DNA of 64,000 nucleotides from Arthrobacter sp. FB24 (GCF_000196235.1 NC_008541.1:2542001-2606000), one strand, 5' to 3'. Counted from the stretch's first letter, positions 12,578-24,147 are shown. The notes: generated from the sequence alone by a model not told the origin. Numbers and translations: made by a program.

Positions 12578-13747
12578 ATGGGCCAGGTCCGGCCCGATCA
12601 CTACCGTCCGGCACCCGCCAGCAACCACGCGCCCACCGTGAACACCATGATGCCGCCTGCCGCGGTGCGCAGCCGGTCAAGTGCGGGAGTTGTAGGACTC
12701 GTGGGCGGCGGCGGCTTCCTGGCTTTTGCCAGCCTCTTCCTGGTCCTCCCCTACCTTGTTGGCAACACCGGCGTCACCGGGTTCGTGATCGGCTTCATCG
12801 CGTCCCTGATCCCGTTGAGCGCCGTGCTCCTCGCTGTCTACGTCATTGACCGCTGGGAGCCCGAGCCCAAGCGCCTGTTGCTGTTCGCCTTTATGTGGGG
12901 CGCGGTCGTGTCTATTTCCGTCACGCTGCTGATCCAGCCGGTTTTTGCGCTGGCAGCGGTGCCCCCGGCCGGCGTGGACTACCGGACTTTTGCCGTCACC
13001 GTGCAGGCCCCCGTGGTGGAGGAGTTCGCCAAGTCCTTGGGCCTGTTGCTACTGCTTGTGCTGGCGCGGAAGCACTTTGACGGCCCGGTGGACGGGGTGG
13101 TGTTCGCCTTCACCATTGCCGGCGGCTTTGCTTTTACGGAAAACATCCTCTACTTCGGCCGGGCCATCGCCGAGTCCGCAACACCGGGCACAGACCTCGC
13201 GGTCGTGTTCTTCCTGCGGGGCGTCATGTCCCCGTTCGCCCACGCCATCTTCACGGGTACCACCGGACTCATTCTCGGTTTTGCGGCGCGGCGCTGGCAC
13301 CCGGGGATGTCCGTCGTTGCGTTCGCCGTGGGACTGGTCCCGGCGATGATCCTGCACAGTATGTGGAACAGCATGGGCCAGGACTTCCTGGTTCAGTACA
13401 TCGTGGTCCAGGTGCCCATCTTCGTGCTGGCCGTCGTCGTTATTGTGCTGCTGCGTGTGGCGGAGAACCGGCTAACGCGGCAGCGGCTCCAGGAGTATGC
13501 AGCCGCGGGGTGGTTCACGCCGCCGGAAGTGGAGATGCTGGCAACCGCCGGCGGACGCCGTTCTGCGGTCCGCTGGGCGAAGCAGTTCGGCCGGGGGCCG
13601 CAGATGAAAGCCTTCCTGCGATCGGCCACCCGGCTTGCCTTCATCAGGCAACGGATCCTCAGTGGCCGGGACGTTCCGGCCCACCAGCTGGACGAGCACC
13701 ACCAGCTCGCAGAAGTCGTGGCCCGGCGGGACGCCGTGCTGCGCTAG
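12578..13747 (+). CDS. PrsW-family intramembrane metalloprotease (N-terminus possibly frameshifted)
   Basis: Polytopic membrane protein of the PrsW/CAAX-type protease superfamily. The EExxK-like motif (PVVEEFAKSLG) near residue 148 and the later FTENILYF and SPFAHAIFTGTTG segments (with intramembrane Glu and His residues) are the family hallmarks. There are about eight hydrophobic helices, then a soluble C-terminal tail of about 110 residues. First ATG in this frame is 12578, with a weak ribosome site. An ATG at 12466 opens a Pro/Gln-rich start in another frame; dropping one C near 12510 would join the two and give an N-terminus like HEYGQQPPWPRQELPTQ. Real start is therefore uncertain. Substrate unknown. 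Confidence 0.85.
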   Translation: MGQVRPDHYRPAPASNHAPTVNTMMPPAAVRSRSSAGVVGLVGGGGFLAFASLFLVLPYLVGNTGVTGFVIGFIASLIPLSAVLLAVYVIDRWEPEPKRLLLFAFMWGAVVSISVTLLIQPVFALAAVPPAGVDYRTFAVTVQAPVVEEFAKSLGLLLLLVLARKHFDGPVDGVVFAFTIAGGFAFTENILYFGRAIAESATPGTDLAVVFFLRGVMSPFAHAIFTGTTGLILGFAARRWHPGMSVVAFAVGLVPAMILHSMWNSMGQDFLVQYIVVQVPIFVLAVVVIVLLRVAENRLTRQRLQEYAAAGWFTPPEVEMLATAGGRRSAVRWAKQFGRGPQMKAFLRSATRLAFIRQRILSGRDVPAHQLDEHHQLAEVVARRDAVLR

Positions 13748-13757
13748 GCGGGCAAAC

Positions 13758-13799
13758 AAAAAGGACCGGCGCCCGCCTTGGCGGGGACCGGTCCTTTTT
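13758..13799. terminator. Bidirectional terminator between PrsW gene and nusB
   Basis: A stem with arms AAAAAGGACCGG and CCGGTCCTTTTT around a GC-rich loop, giving a U-run on both strands. It lies between the stop of the plus-strand PrsW-type gene and the stop of minus-strand nusB, so it can end both transcripts. Confidence 0.9.
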
Positions 13800-13809
13800 C
13801 ATGTTGTTG

Positions 13810-14220
13810 TTATGCCAGCAGCGAAGGCTTCAGCTGCTGGAGCCGGCCGAGGAGGCCGTTGATAAAGGACGGTGACTCGTCCGTGGACAGCGTCTTGGCA
13901 AGGGCGACGGCCTCGCTGACCGCCACGCCGTCGGGAACGTCATCGTTGTAGAGAAGTTCCCACGTGCCGATGCGCAGGATGATGCGGTCCACCGACGGCA
14001 TGCGCTCCAGTGTCCAGCCCTGCGAGTAGGTTTCCAGGAATTCGTCGATGGCGGCCTGGTGGGACACCACGCCTTCGACGATCTCGAGTGTGTAGGGGTT
14101 GACGATCTGGTCGGTTTTTTCACGGCGTGACCGCAGCACATCGAAAGCCGAGAGGGAGCGCTGCTCCGCCTCGAAAAGAACATCCAGGGCCCGGTTACGG
14201 GCCTTACCGCGGGCGCTCAC
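13810..14220 (-). CDS. nusB: Transcription antitermination factor NusB
   Basis: Binds boxA RNA with S10 (NusE) and promotes rRNA antitermination. The 136-residue protein is all-helical and of normal length, beginning SARGKARNRALDVLFEAEQR and with DRIILRIGTWELLY in the middle and SEAVALAKTLSTDESPSFINGLLG at the end, both strong NusB signatures. The start shares a base with the efp stop; it is the last gene of the long aro-efp cluster and is followed by the bidirectional terminator. Confidence 0.96.
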   Translation of the reverse strand: MSARGKARNRALDVLFEAEQRSLSAFDVLRSRREKTDQIVNPYTLEIVEGVVSHQAAIDEFLETYSQGWTLERMPSVDRIILRIGTWELLYNDDVPDGVAVSEAVALAKTLSTDESPSFINGLLGRLQQLKPSLLA

Positions 14221-14783
14221 TAGTCGTTGACCCGGCCGAGGTAGCTGCCGTCGCGGGTGTCAACCTTGACCTTGGTGTTGTTCTCGACGAACAGCGGCAC
14301 CTGAATCTCGTAGCCGGTCTCCAACGTGGCGGGCTTGGTGCCGGCGGAGGAGCGGTCGCCCTGCAGGCCCGGCTCGGTGTAGGTGATTTCAAGCACGACG
14401 CTCGGGGGCAGTTCGATGTACAGCGGGGTGCCTTCGTGGATGGCAATGTTGACCATCTGGTTTTCCAGCATGAAGTTGGTGGCGTCGCCTACGGTGGCGC
14501 CGGAAACCGTGATCTGGTCGTAGTCCTGCGTGTCCATGAACACGAAGTCAGCGCCGTCCTGGTACAGGTACTGGTAGTCGCGGCGGTCCACAGTGGCGGT
14601 CTCGATCTTGAGGCCGGCGTTGAAGGTCTTGTCGACCACCTTGCCGGACATAACGTTGCGCATCTTGGTACGGACGAAAGCGCCGCCCTTGCCCGGCTTG
14701 ACGTGCTGGAACTCGATGATGTTCCAGAGCTGGCCCTCAAGCTTCAGCACGGTTCCGTTCTTGATGTCGTTTGTGGTTGCCAC
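14220..14783 (-). CDS. efp: Translation elongation factor P
   Basis: Rescues ribosomes stalled on polyproline. It has the standard three domains in 187 residues: KOW-like domain I with the tip loop [16 protein letters not shown] (Lys at about 32, the residue modified in some bacteria), then two OB domains with [16 protein letters not shown] and ending [19 protein letters not shown]. No epmA/B, earP or ymfI gene is seen nearby. It is followed directly by nusB. A 143-base gap separates it from the TPR gene, so a promoter of its own is possible. Confidence 0.97.
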   Translation of the reverse strand: MATTNDIKNGTVLKLEGQLWNIIEFQHVKPGKGGAFVRTKMRNVMSGKVVDKTFNAGLKIETATVDRRDYQYLYQDGADFVFMDTQDYDQITVSGATVGDATNFMLENQMVNIAIHEGTPLYIELPPSVVLEITYTEPGLQGDRSSAGTKPATLETGYEIQVPLFVENNTKVKVDTRDGSYLGRVND

Positions 14784-14926
14784 TGGTATCCTCTGGTTTG
14801 TCTCTGACCGCTTCTAGCCGCCAGCCGGTTATGTCAGGCAGGCACGCCACAAGGCCGCCAGCGAGTATTTGTCAAAAATCCAAGAACCATTCTACCGGCA
14901 ATGCCGGCGGGCTGCTGCGACCGACC

Positions 14927-15459
14927 CTAGGACGACCTTTCCAGGACGTTCCGCGCACGCTGCAGCGCGACTGTGGACGAGTAGATCAGCGCGGCATCCG
15001 CGGCCCCCGCAACGCGGAGGTCCAGGGCCTTGGCGAACTCGTCGACGGCCGCTGCCGTGTTGCCTCCGGCATAGTAGGCACGGCCGAGATGCTGGTGCGC
15101 CATGGCCTCCAGCTCGGTTCCCTGGACCTCCGCCAACAGCTGGCGGTAAAGATCCACGGCCCGGTCATAACGCTTGGAGACCCGCAGGAGCTCGGCTTCA
15201 AAGGCCCGGAGCCGGAAAGATTCGGGGTCGTTGTAGCGTGCTTCGGCCAGGAGCTCCGCGGCATCGCCGGCGTGGCCTTCCGCCAGGAGGACCATGATGC
15301 GGTCCGCCGGATCGGAGGACGCCTGAAGTGCCAGGTTGCATGCCTCTTCGTTGACGATTCCCGGCATGAGGGTGTCCGGGTTGATCTTGACACCCGGGAA
15401 CCCTGCGTCCGGCCACTCACTCGTGCCGCCCATGGAATCAATCATGACGCTCCCCGTCA

Positions 15460-15460
<1 letters not shown>
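14927..15460 (-). CDS. TPR-containing hypothetical protein in the aro-efp cluster
   Basis: Unrecognised 177-residue soluble protein. From about residue 45 it is helical with TPR-like repeats: ASSDPADRIMVLLAEGHAGD, then LRAFEAELLRVSKRYDRAVDLYRQLL and AHQHLGRAYYAGGNTAAAVDEFAKAL, the last two with the Gly/Ala/Tyr spacing of tetratricopeptide repeats. ATG 15460 starts on the last base of the aroB stop (TGATG); ATG 15445 with GGGGAG in front is an alternative. Translational coupling to aroB ties it to the shikimate genes, but no activity can be inferred; TPR proteins usually bind other proteins. Confidence 0.8.
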
Positions 15461-17146
<1,686 letters not shown>

Positions 17147-17147
<1 letters not shown>

Positions 17148-18346
17148 TACTGGCCGATCGAGTCCAGGGACGCCGGAATGTTGTCCAGGTAACCCTTGAT
17201 GTTCCGTGCCGTTTCCGCGACCGAATCGCCGCCGAACTTCTCCGCCACTGCCTCGGCCAATACGAGTGCCACCATGGCCTCAGCCACTACGCCGGCGGCC
17301 GGAACAGCACAGACGTCAGAGCGCTGGTGGTGGGCCTTGGCGGCCTCCCCGGTGCTCACGTCGATGGTCTTGAGGGCGCGCGGAACGGTGGCGATGGGCT
17401 TCATTGCCGCGCGGACCCGCAGAACGTCACCGATGCTCATGCCGCCTTCAATGCCGCCGGCCCGGTTGCTGGTGCGGATGATCCGGCCGTCGGAGTCCTT
17501 GACGATTTCGTCGTGGGCGGCTGAGCCCCGGCGGGAAGCCGTGAGGAATCCGTCGCCCACCTCAACACCCTTGATGGCCTGGATGCCCATCAGGGCGGCG
17601 GCGAGGCGGGAGTCCAGGCGGCGGTCCCAGTGGACGTAGCTGCCGAGTCCGGGCGGAAGGCCGTAGGCCAGCACCTCCACCACACCGCCGAGGGTTTCGC
17701 CTTCCTTGTGGGCGGCGTCAACTTCGGCCACCATGGCGTCGGAGGTTTCCCGGTCAAAACAACGAAGCGGATCGGCGTCGAGGGCAATCACGTTGGCGGG
17801 TACAGGCAGCGGGCGCCCTTCCGGCACAGAGACACTGGCGATCGAAACCGTGTGGCTGACTAGTTCAATGCCCAGTTGCTTGAGGAACTGCGACGCCACG
17901 GTGCCCAGTGCAACGCGGGTAGCGGTTTCGCGGGCGCTGGCGCGCTCCAGTACGGGGCGTGCTTCGTCAAAGCCATATTTCTGCATGCCCGTGAAGTCCG
18001 CGTGTCCGGGGCGCGGCCGCGTCAGTGGTGCGTTGCGTGCCTGGTCCGCCAGTATCTCGGGGGCCACGGGGTCCGCAGCCATGATCTGCTCCCACTTGGG
18101 CCATTCAGTGTTGCCCACCTGGATGGCCACCGGGCCGCCCTGCGTGATGCCGTGGCGCACGCCGCCAAGGACGGTAACGACGTCCTGCTCGAACTTCATC
18201 CGGGCACCGCGGCCGTAGCCGAGGCGGCGGCGGGCGAGGGCATCCGCGATCTGGCTGCTGGTGAGTTCAACACCGGCAGGGACGCCTTCAATTATTCCGA
18301 CCAGTGCCGGTCCATGGGATTCACCGGCAGTCAACCAACGCAACAT
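17147..18346 (-). CDS. aroC: Chorismate synthase
   Basis: Converts EPSP to chorismate with reduced FMN as cofactor. The start [21 protein letters not shown] is the classic signature 1; [37 protein letters not shown] and the C-terminal [17 protein letters not shown] follow in order. I use ATG 18346, preceded by an AGGATGGA site; an in-frame ATG at 18355 would only add three residues. Length is then 399 residues, as expected. Only 26 bases separate it from the aroE stop. Confidence 0.96.
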
Positions 18347-18372
18347 AAAATCCATCCTGCCACGTAGGGCGG

Positions 18373-19233
18373 TTAGAACACTCGTCGGGGTGCCCCGACT
18401 GCGTCACACATCACATCTATGACTTCGGCCGTGACGTCGTCGCCAAGGCCGCTAAAGAACCGGACCTGCTCTACTGCCTGGTAGAGCAGCATTTCCAGGC
18501 CGGGAACCACGGCGCCTCCCCCGTCCTGCCAGACGGAGGCTATCCTGCTGGGCCACGGATCGTAGGCGACATCCAGCAGCACTCCCGGCGTCCGGGCCCC
18601 GAGGCCCGCGAGCTCGTCCGCCAGGGCGTCGGCCCCGCGGGGCGGGAGCGTGGAGATGACGACGTCGGCGGCGGCCATTGCGGCGGCCGCGCCGGATAGC
18701 GGGAGGATGCGGACGGGAAGGCCCACGCCTTGGGAGGCAGCCCGGGCTTCTGCCGCCCGGCCCACGTCGCGCACGTAGACATCAGCAGACGGTGCGCCGA
18801 GGTCCTTGAGCGCGGCGATCGCGGCGGCAGCGGTTCCGCCGCCGCCCAGGACCACGGCTGACGGTGCGGAAACCACGCCGGCATGCCGCACGGCGTTGAC
18901 GATGCCCGCGACGTCGGTGTTGTAGCCGACCCGTCGCACGGCCGTACCGTCGGCCTCAAACACCACCGTGTTGACCACTCCGAGGATGCCGGCTACGCCG
19001 CGGACCTCGTCAACCTCGGAAACCATGGCCGTCTTGAGCGGCATGGTGACGGACAGTCCACACCAGCCGGGCTGGTTGCGGACCGACGCCATGAAGGCCG
19101 GCAGGTCGGGAACAGTCACATCGATGGCGGAATACTCGACGTCGATTCCCAAACGCCGGTAGGCAGCGCGGTGCAGGGCCGGGGACTTCGAATGGCCGAT
19201 CGGGTGCCCAAGGACGGCAGCCTTCAAGGTCAC
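18373..19233 (-). CDS. aroE: Shikimate dehydrogenase
   Basis: NADPH-dependent reduction of 3-dehydroshikimate to shikimate. [17 protein letters not shown] binds the substrate, [10 protein letters not shown] carries the catalytic Lys and [10 protein letters not shown] the Asp. [16 protein letters not shown] is the dinucleotide-binding loop, and [19 protein letters not shown] closes the protein. GTG 19233 overlaps the mltG stop by four bases (GTGA) and gives a start [16 protein letters not shown], which fits the family better than the upstream in-frame start at 19260. No aroQ/aroD dehydratase or aroA is present in this window. Confidence 0.94.
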   Translation of the reverse strand: MTLKAAVLGHPIGHSKSPALHRAAYRRLGIDVEYSAIDVTVPDLPAFMASVRNQPGWCGLSVTMPLKTAMVSEVDEVRGVAGILGVVNTVVFEADGTAVRRVGYNTDVAGIVNAVRHAGVVSAPSAVVLGGGGTAAAAIAALKDLGAPSADVYVRDVGRAAEARAASQGVGLPVRILPLSGAAAAMAAADVVISTLPPRGADALADELAGLGARTPGVLLDVAYDPWPSRIASVWQDGGGAVVPGLEMLLYQAVEQVRFFSGLGDDVTAEVIDVMCDAVGAPRRVF

Positions 19234-20858
19234 GTGCAACGTCCTGCGTTGGCGGCGCACCAGGCGTTGTACTGCTCCACGTACTGGTTGTGCTCAGCCA
19301 GCGTCTTGGAGAACTTCGTCTCCTTGGTGTCCAGGTTAATGGTCACCCAGTACATGTAGTCGTTGGCCTTCGGCTTGGCTGCCGCGTCGATGGCGTTCTT
19401 GCCCGGTGAGCCGATGGGTCCCACCGGAAGCCCCTGGTTGGCGTACGTGTTGTAGGGGTTCGACTTGTCAGCTTTCTGATCCTCGTCGATGTGGAAGCTC
19501 TTGATTCCCAGCCCGTAAGTCACCGTTGCGTCGGACTGGATCAGGCCGGCCGTCTCGGTGTTGTTCGGCTTGAGCCGGTTGTAGATGGCACCGGCGACGT
19601 CGCCGTACTCGGCCTGGCCGCCTTCAGCCTGGACAATGCTGGCGACCGTGACGACGTCGTACTGCTTCGCGGGATCCGTGACTCCCTGCGCCTTCAGCTC
19701 GTCGGTCGTGGTGGTCACAAGGTTCTGGAGGATCTCCTTCGCCGGCGTTCCCAGCGGGAACCGGTGCTCGCCCGGAGCCAGGTAACCTTCAAGGTTCTTG
19801 GCTTTCGCCGGCAGTCCGAACTGGGCCGGGGAGTCGCTGAGCGATTTGAGTTCGGCAACAGGGATACCGGAGCCCTTGGATATCGCCTGCAGTGATTCGC
19901 CGATCCTCAAGCCGGCGCTCAGGGCGAAGTACATGACTTTGCCCTCGCCCTTGCCCAGCAGCACGGCCACGGCGTCTGAATTCTTCATTTCCTGGCGAAA
20001 CTGGAATTCCCCCGGGGCTATCGTGCCGCCGGAAGCTGTGAGCTCGCGCAGGAACGTGTCCGGGTTGGCAACTACCTTCTGCTCCGCGAGCTTGGTGGCC
20101 ACAGACCGGGTACCTTCACCGGGCTCCACGGAAACATTCACCTCGCCGGTGCCGGGGCCGGGGTAATCGGCGATCGTGTTCCCGCCCAGAAGGGGTTTCA
20201 GGAACTGGGCGCCCACCACCAGGGCAGTCACGAACACCGCAAGGGTCAGCAGTAGCGCGAGCCAGCGTCGACGACGGCGGACCTTCTTGGACGTAGCCGG
20301 AACGACCGCCACGGACGAGCCGCCGGCCATCAGCGGATGTGCAGGTTCGTCAAGATGCTCCTCGTGGTGCTCCCCCGCTGCATAGAGGTGGGCGTCATCG
20401 TAGACGTGGTGCTCGTCGTCCTCGTGGTCGGGGTGCACAGGGTAGACGTGGTGCGCGTCATCCTCGTGCTCGTGGTGCACGGGGTAGCCGGCATGCGGGG
20501 CGAACTCCGCAGAGTCGTCGTGGTGCAGCGGTTCCTCGTGGTGGAGCGGTTCGGGGTGCACGGCTTCCTGATGCAACGGCGCGTCGGGGTGCAGCGGTTC
20601 GTCGTGCTGCCCGGGCTCGTGGTGCACCGGTTCCCGGGCAGGTTCCTGAACAGCGTCCTGTTGCACGGTGGGCGGCTCCGCCGGCATGGCGGGCGGAACC
20701 TGCGGCGAGTGGCCGGTTTCAAACGCCTGCGGCGGGACGACGTCGTTACCGTCGGTGGTCAGGGATTTCTCCCTGGCCCGAATTTCCTTGCGCGTCAGCT
20801 GACGTCCGGAGTCACTGAATTCCTCACCTGAGGACTCTCCGCTGTTAACCGGGCTCAC
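19230..20858 (-). CDS. mltG: Endolytic peptidoglycan transglycosylase MltG with His-rich cytoplasmic tail
   Basis: Cuts nascent glycan strands at the outer face of the membrane and sets strand length. The 542-residue protein has a long cytoplasmic N-terminus, one membrane helix (about 199-217, after KKVRRRRRW), then the YceG/MltG domain from about 240. The conserved catalytic Glu lies in ASIVQAEGG, followed by GDVAGAIYNRL and the end motif NPYNTYANQGLPVGPIGSPG. Residues 79-174 hold about 25 His plus many Asp and Glu, an unusual feature. Overlaps ruvX (4 bases) and aroE (4 bases). The pairing with ruvX and aroE is common in actinobacteria. Confidence 0.94.
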   Translation of the reverse strand: MSPVNSGESSGEEFSDSGRQLTRKEIRAREKSLTTDGNDVVPPQAFETGHSPQVPPAMPAEPPTVQQDAVQEPAREPVHHEPGQHDEPLHPDAPLHQEAVHPEPLHHEEPLHHDDSAEFAPHAGYPVHHEHEDDAHHVYPVHPDHEDDEHHVYDDAHLYAAGEHHEEHLDEPAHPLMAGGSSVAVVPATSKKVRRRRRWLALLLTLAVFVTALVVGAQFLKPLLGGNTIADYPGPGTGEVNVSVEPGEGTRSVATKLAEQKVVANPDTFLRELTASGGTIAPGEFQFRQEMKNSDAVAVLLGKGEGKVMYFALSAGLRIGESLQAISKGSGIPVAELKSLSDSPAQFGLPAKAKNLEGYLAPGEHRFPLGTPAKEILQNLVTTTTDELKAQGVTDPAKQYDVVTVASIVQAEGGQAEYGDVAGAIYNRLKPNNTETAGLIQSDATVTYGLGIKSFHIDEDQKADKSNPYNTYANQGLPVGPIGSPGKNAIDAAAKPKANDYMYWVTINLDTKETKFSKTLAEHNQYVEQYNAWCAANAGRCT

Positions 20859-21454
20859 TGTTGCCTTCCATTTTCTGAAGATTGCACATTGATTCCCGGG
20901 ACTGCCGGATCAGCGTTTTCCGCTGCGGCGTCCCCGGAAAGCCCCGGCTGGGAAACCGCGAACACGCGGCTTCCTACATCCGTTCCCCTGGCTTTTTGCA
21001 TGTCGATTGCGTGCTGCAGTATTCCTGCGGCGGCAACCTGATCCACTACCTTACGGTGATTCCGGCTGCTCATGCCAGCTTCGTGCAGGTTGCGGTGGGC
21101 CGTCACTGTGCTCAACCGTTCGTCCACGAGCTGCACCGGAATGTCCGATCCACGGGCCGCGAGGGCTTCGGCCAGCAGCTCCGCATAATCCGTCGCCATC
21201 CGGGCCGAAGCATGCTCTTCCCCTTTGAGCGTACGCGGCAACCCTACAAAGACCTGCACGGCGCCAAGCTCGGATGCCAGACCCGCCAGCACACGGACAT
21301 CCGTATTTTTCTTGGCGTTTCGCTCGAGCGTCTTCAACGGTGTGGCCAGGATGCCGTCGCGGTCACACACCGCGACGCCTACACGGACCGTGCCCACGTC
21401 CACCCCCAGTTTGATGCCCCGGGGGTAGGCGTCGGATTCAACAGATTGGTTCAC
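20855..21454 (-). CDS. ruvX: RuvX/YqgF-family putative Holliday junction resolvase
   Basis: RNase H-fold nuclease family; the E. coli member acts in 16S rRNA 5' end processing and resolvase activity has been reported for others. The core runs from KLGVDVGTVRVGVAVCDRDG (first catalytic Asp) through VQVFVGLPRTLKGEEHASA and VDERLSTVTAH (Asp-Glu) to SRNHRKVVDQVAAAGILQHAID. The last 40 residues after the core are a low-conservation tail. Lies 7 bases after alaS and overlaps mltG, as in many Gram-positive genomes. Confidence 0.93.
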   Translation of the reverse strand: MNQSVESDAYPRGIKLGVDVGTVRVGVAVCDRDGILATPLKTLERNAKKNTDVRVLAGLASELGAVQVFVGLPRTLKGEEHASARMATDYAELLAEALAARGSDIPVQLVDERLSTVTAHRNLHEAGMSSRNHRKVVDQVAAAGILQHAIDMQKARGTDVGSRVFAVSQPGLSGDAAAENADPAVPGINVQSSENGRQQ

Positions 21455-21461
21455 GGTTCGG

Positions 21462-24140
21462 TTATCGCCTCGTGATTGCGTCCACGACGGCGGTCAGCGC
21501 CGCCGGCACCTTCGCGGCATCGGTGCCGCCGCCCTGGGCGACGTCGTCCTTGCCGCCACCGCCGCCGCCGAGGATCCCGGCTGCGAGCCGGACGAGTGCT
21601 CCGGCCTTCACACCCGCGGCACGGGCCGCCTCGTTGGTGGCGACAAGAATCACGGGGCGGTCGTTGCTCACACCCGCAACCGCAACTGCCGCGGCCTCGG
21701 AGCCAAGACGTGTGCGCAGGTCAAGCGCCAGTCCCCGGAGGTCGTCAGCGCCGCTCACCTGTCCGGCGTCGTGCGCAATGACCTTCACCCCGGCAGCGTC
21801 CTTAGCCGTACCCACCAGCTGCGCAGCGGCAGCCGTCAGCTGCTCCTTGCGCAGGCGCTCGAGTTCCTTTTCCACCGTCTTGAGCTTGGTCAGGGTGGTG
21901 GCGATGCGGTCCGCCAGCAGCCCTGACGGCACCTTCAGCATTTCCGTAAGCTCCGTGACCAGCGCCCGCTCGGCAGCCAGGTGCCGGAAAGCCTCCATTC
22001 CCACGAAGGCTTCAACGCGGCGGTTTCCCGAGCCGACGGACTGGTCGCCCAGCAGTGACAGGCTGCCGATGAGCGAGGTGTTGGCCACATGGGTTCCGCC
22101 GCAAAGCTCGCGGGACCATGCGCCGTCGATCTCTACGACCCGGACTTCGTTGCCGTAGTTCTCGCCGAAGAGCGCCATGGCGCCGAGAGCCTTGGCCTCG
22201 GCCAATGCCATGACTTTGGTCTCAACCTGGAAGTTGTTGCGGATGGCAAGGTTGGAGACTTCTTCGATTTCAGAGCGCGTGGCAGCGCTGAGTCCCTCTC
22301 CCCAGGCGAAGTCGAAGCGCAGGTATCCGGCCTTGTTGTAGGAACCGCGCTGCAGTGCCTCCGGGCCGAGGATCTGGTGCAGGGCGGCATGCACAATGTG
22401 GGTGCCGGTGTGGGCCTGCTCTGCGGAGTGCCTCCGCTCGCGGTCCACCGCCGCCTGCACGAGCGAGTCCGCGCCGATTTCGCCCTCGCGGACGATCGCC
22501 TTGTGCACGCTCAGGCCCTTGACAGGGCGCTGGACGTCCAGCACTTCGACGACGAAGCCGTCTCCCGTAATGAGCCCGGTGTCGGCAGCCTGGCCGCCGG
22601 CTTCCGCGTAGAACGGGGTCTCGGCGAGCACCAGTTCGATTTCCTCGCCGGTGGAGGCCTGGGAAACCTTGCGGCCGCCGGAAAGGATGCCGCGGACCTT
22701 GGATTCGCCGGCAAGCTCCGTGTAACCGGTGAAGACCGTCTCCCCCTCGGCCAGCAGCTCCTGGAAGGCGCTGAGGTCGGCGTGCGAACCCTTCTTGCCC
22801 TTGGCGTCCGCCTGGGCGCGCTGGCGCTGCTCAAGCATCAGCTTCCGGAATTCGGGTTCGTCGACCTTCAGGCCCGCTTCTTCCGCCATTTCCAGCGTCA
22901 GGTCGATCGGGAAACCGTAAGTGTCATGCAGGGCAAAAGCATCGGCGCCGGAAAGCGGCTGGCCGGCTGCCTTGGAATCCTTGACGGCGTCCTCGAGGCG
23001 TGCGGTGCCGGAAGCAATGGTCCGCAGGAACGCCTTCTCTTCGGCGTAGGCGATGCGGCTGATGCGGTCGAAGTCGGTCTCCACCACCGGGTAGACGCCC
23101 TTCATGGCGTCACGGGAAGCCGGCAGCAGATCGGGCAGGCAGGCCTTTTCGACGCCCAGGAGCCGCATGGAGCGCACGGCCCGGCGGATGAGGCGGCGCA
23201 GTACGTAGCCGCGGCCTTCGTTGGAGGGCGTCACGCCGTCGGCGATCAGCATCAGTGCGGACCGGATGTGGTCCGCCACTACGCGCATCCGGACATCGTC
23301 GGTGTGGTGGGGATCGTCGGCGGACTCGGCCGAGGTGTATTCCTTGCCGGACAGTGCCGCGGCCTTGTCGATGACGGGACGGACCTGGTCGGTCTCGTAC
23401 ATGTTTTCGACGTCCTGCAGGATCATTGCCAGGCGTTCCATGCCCAGGCCGGTGTCGATGTTCTTCTTGGGCAGTTCACCGGTGATGTCGAAGTCCACCT
23501 TCGAGCGCACGTTGTCGATCTGGTACTGCATGAACACGAGGTTCCAGATTTCGACGTAGCGGTTCTCGTCGGCGATGGGGCCGCCTTCGACGCCGTAGGA
23601 AGGGCCACGGTCGTAGTAAATCTCGGAACAGGGTCCGGCCGGGCCGGGCTGGCCGGTGGACCAGTAGTTGTCCGCCTTGCCCATCCGCTGGATCCGCTCG
23701 GCGGGCATGCCGGTGTTCTTGAGCCAGAGCTGCTCGGCCTCGTCGTCTTCTTCGTAGACGGTGACCCAAAGCTTCTCGGGCGGCAGGCCGTAGCCGCCGT
23801 CGTCGACGCTGGTGGTGAGGAGCTCCCAGGCGAACTTGATGGCGTCTTCCTTGAAGTAGTCGCCGAAGGAGAAGTTGCCGCACATCTGGAAAAAGGTGCC
23901 GTGGCGGGCGGTCTTCCCGACTTCCTCGATGTCGCCGGTGCGGATGCACTTCTGCACGCTGGTGGCGCGGTTGTAGGGCGCCTCCTCGCGGGCCGTCAGG
24001 TACGGAATGAACGGAACCATGCCGGCCACCGTGAACAGCAGGGAGGGGTCGCTGGAGACCAGTGATGCGGAAGGCACCGCCGTGTGGCCCTTACTGACAA
24101 AAAAGTCGATCCAGCGCTTGGTGATCTCCTGCGACTTCAT
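21462..24140 (-). CDS. alaS: Alanyl-tRNA synthetase
   Basis: Charges tRNA-Ala and edits Ser/Gly mischarging. All domains are present in 892 residues: class II catalytic core (1-250, KCIRTGDIEEVGKTARHGTFF is split by motif 2), tRNA-recognition helices, the editing domain with zinc-type ligands HTGTHIVHAAL and CGGTHVAN, and the C-Ala domain with a Gly-rich end (GGGGGGKDDVAQGGG). The leader upstream contains two small ORFs (see those entries). First gene of the ruvX-mltG-aro run, separated from DUF6167 by 182 bases. Confidence 0.97.
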   Translation of the reverse strand: MKSQEITKRWIDFFVSKGHTAVPSASLVSSDPSLLFTVAGMVPFIPYLTAREEAPYNRATSVQKCIRTGDIEEVGKTARHGTFFQMCGNFSFGDYFKEDAIKFAWELLTTSVDDGGYGLPPEKLWVTVYEEDDEAEQLWLKNTGMPAERIQRMGKADNYWSTGQPGPAGPCSEIYYDRGPSYGVEGGPIADENRYVEIWNLVFMQYQIDNVRSKVDFDITGELPKKNIDTGLGMERLAMILQDVENMYETDQVRPVIDKAAALSGKEYTSAESADDPHHTDDVRMRVVADHIRSALMLIADGVTPSNEGRGYVLRRLIRRAVRSMRLLGVEKACLPDLLPASRDAMKGVYPVVETDFDRISRIAYAEEKAFLRTIASGTARLEDAVKDSKAAGQPLSGADAFALHDTYGFPIDLTLEMAEEAGLKVDEPEFRKLMLEQRQRAQADAKGKKGSHADLSAFQELLAEGETVFTGYTELAGESKVRGILSGGRKVSQASTGEEIELVLAETPFYAEAGGQAADTGLITGDGFVVEVLDVQRPVKGLSVHKAIVREGEIGADSLVQAAVDRERRHSAEQAHTGTHIVHAALHQILGPEALQRGSYNKAGYLRFDFAWGEGLSAATRSEIEEVSNLAIRNNFQVETKVMALAEAKALGAMALFGENYGNEVRVVEIDGAWSRELCGGTHVANTSLIGSLSLLGDQSVGSGNRRVEAFVGMEAFRHLAAERALVTELTEMLKVPSGLLADRIATTLTKLKTVEKELERLRKEQLTAAAAQLVGTAKDAAGVKVIAHDAGQVSGADDLRGLALDLRTRLGSEAAAVAVAGVSNDRPVILVATNEAARAAGVKAGALVRLAAGILGGGGGGKDDVAQGGGTDAAKVPAALTAVVDAITRR

Positions 24141-24147
24141 AACCTGG

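Noticed and set aside
22089..24065. 658-codon plus-strand frame over alaS
   Set aside because: Antisense to alaS; sequence shows no family features.
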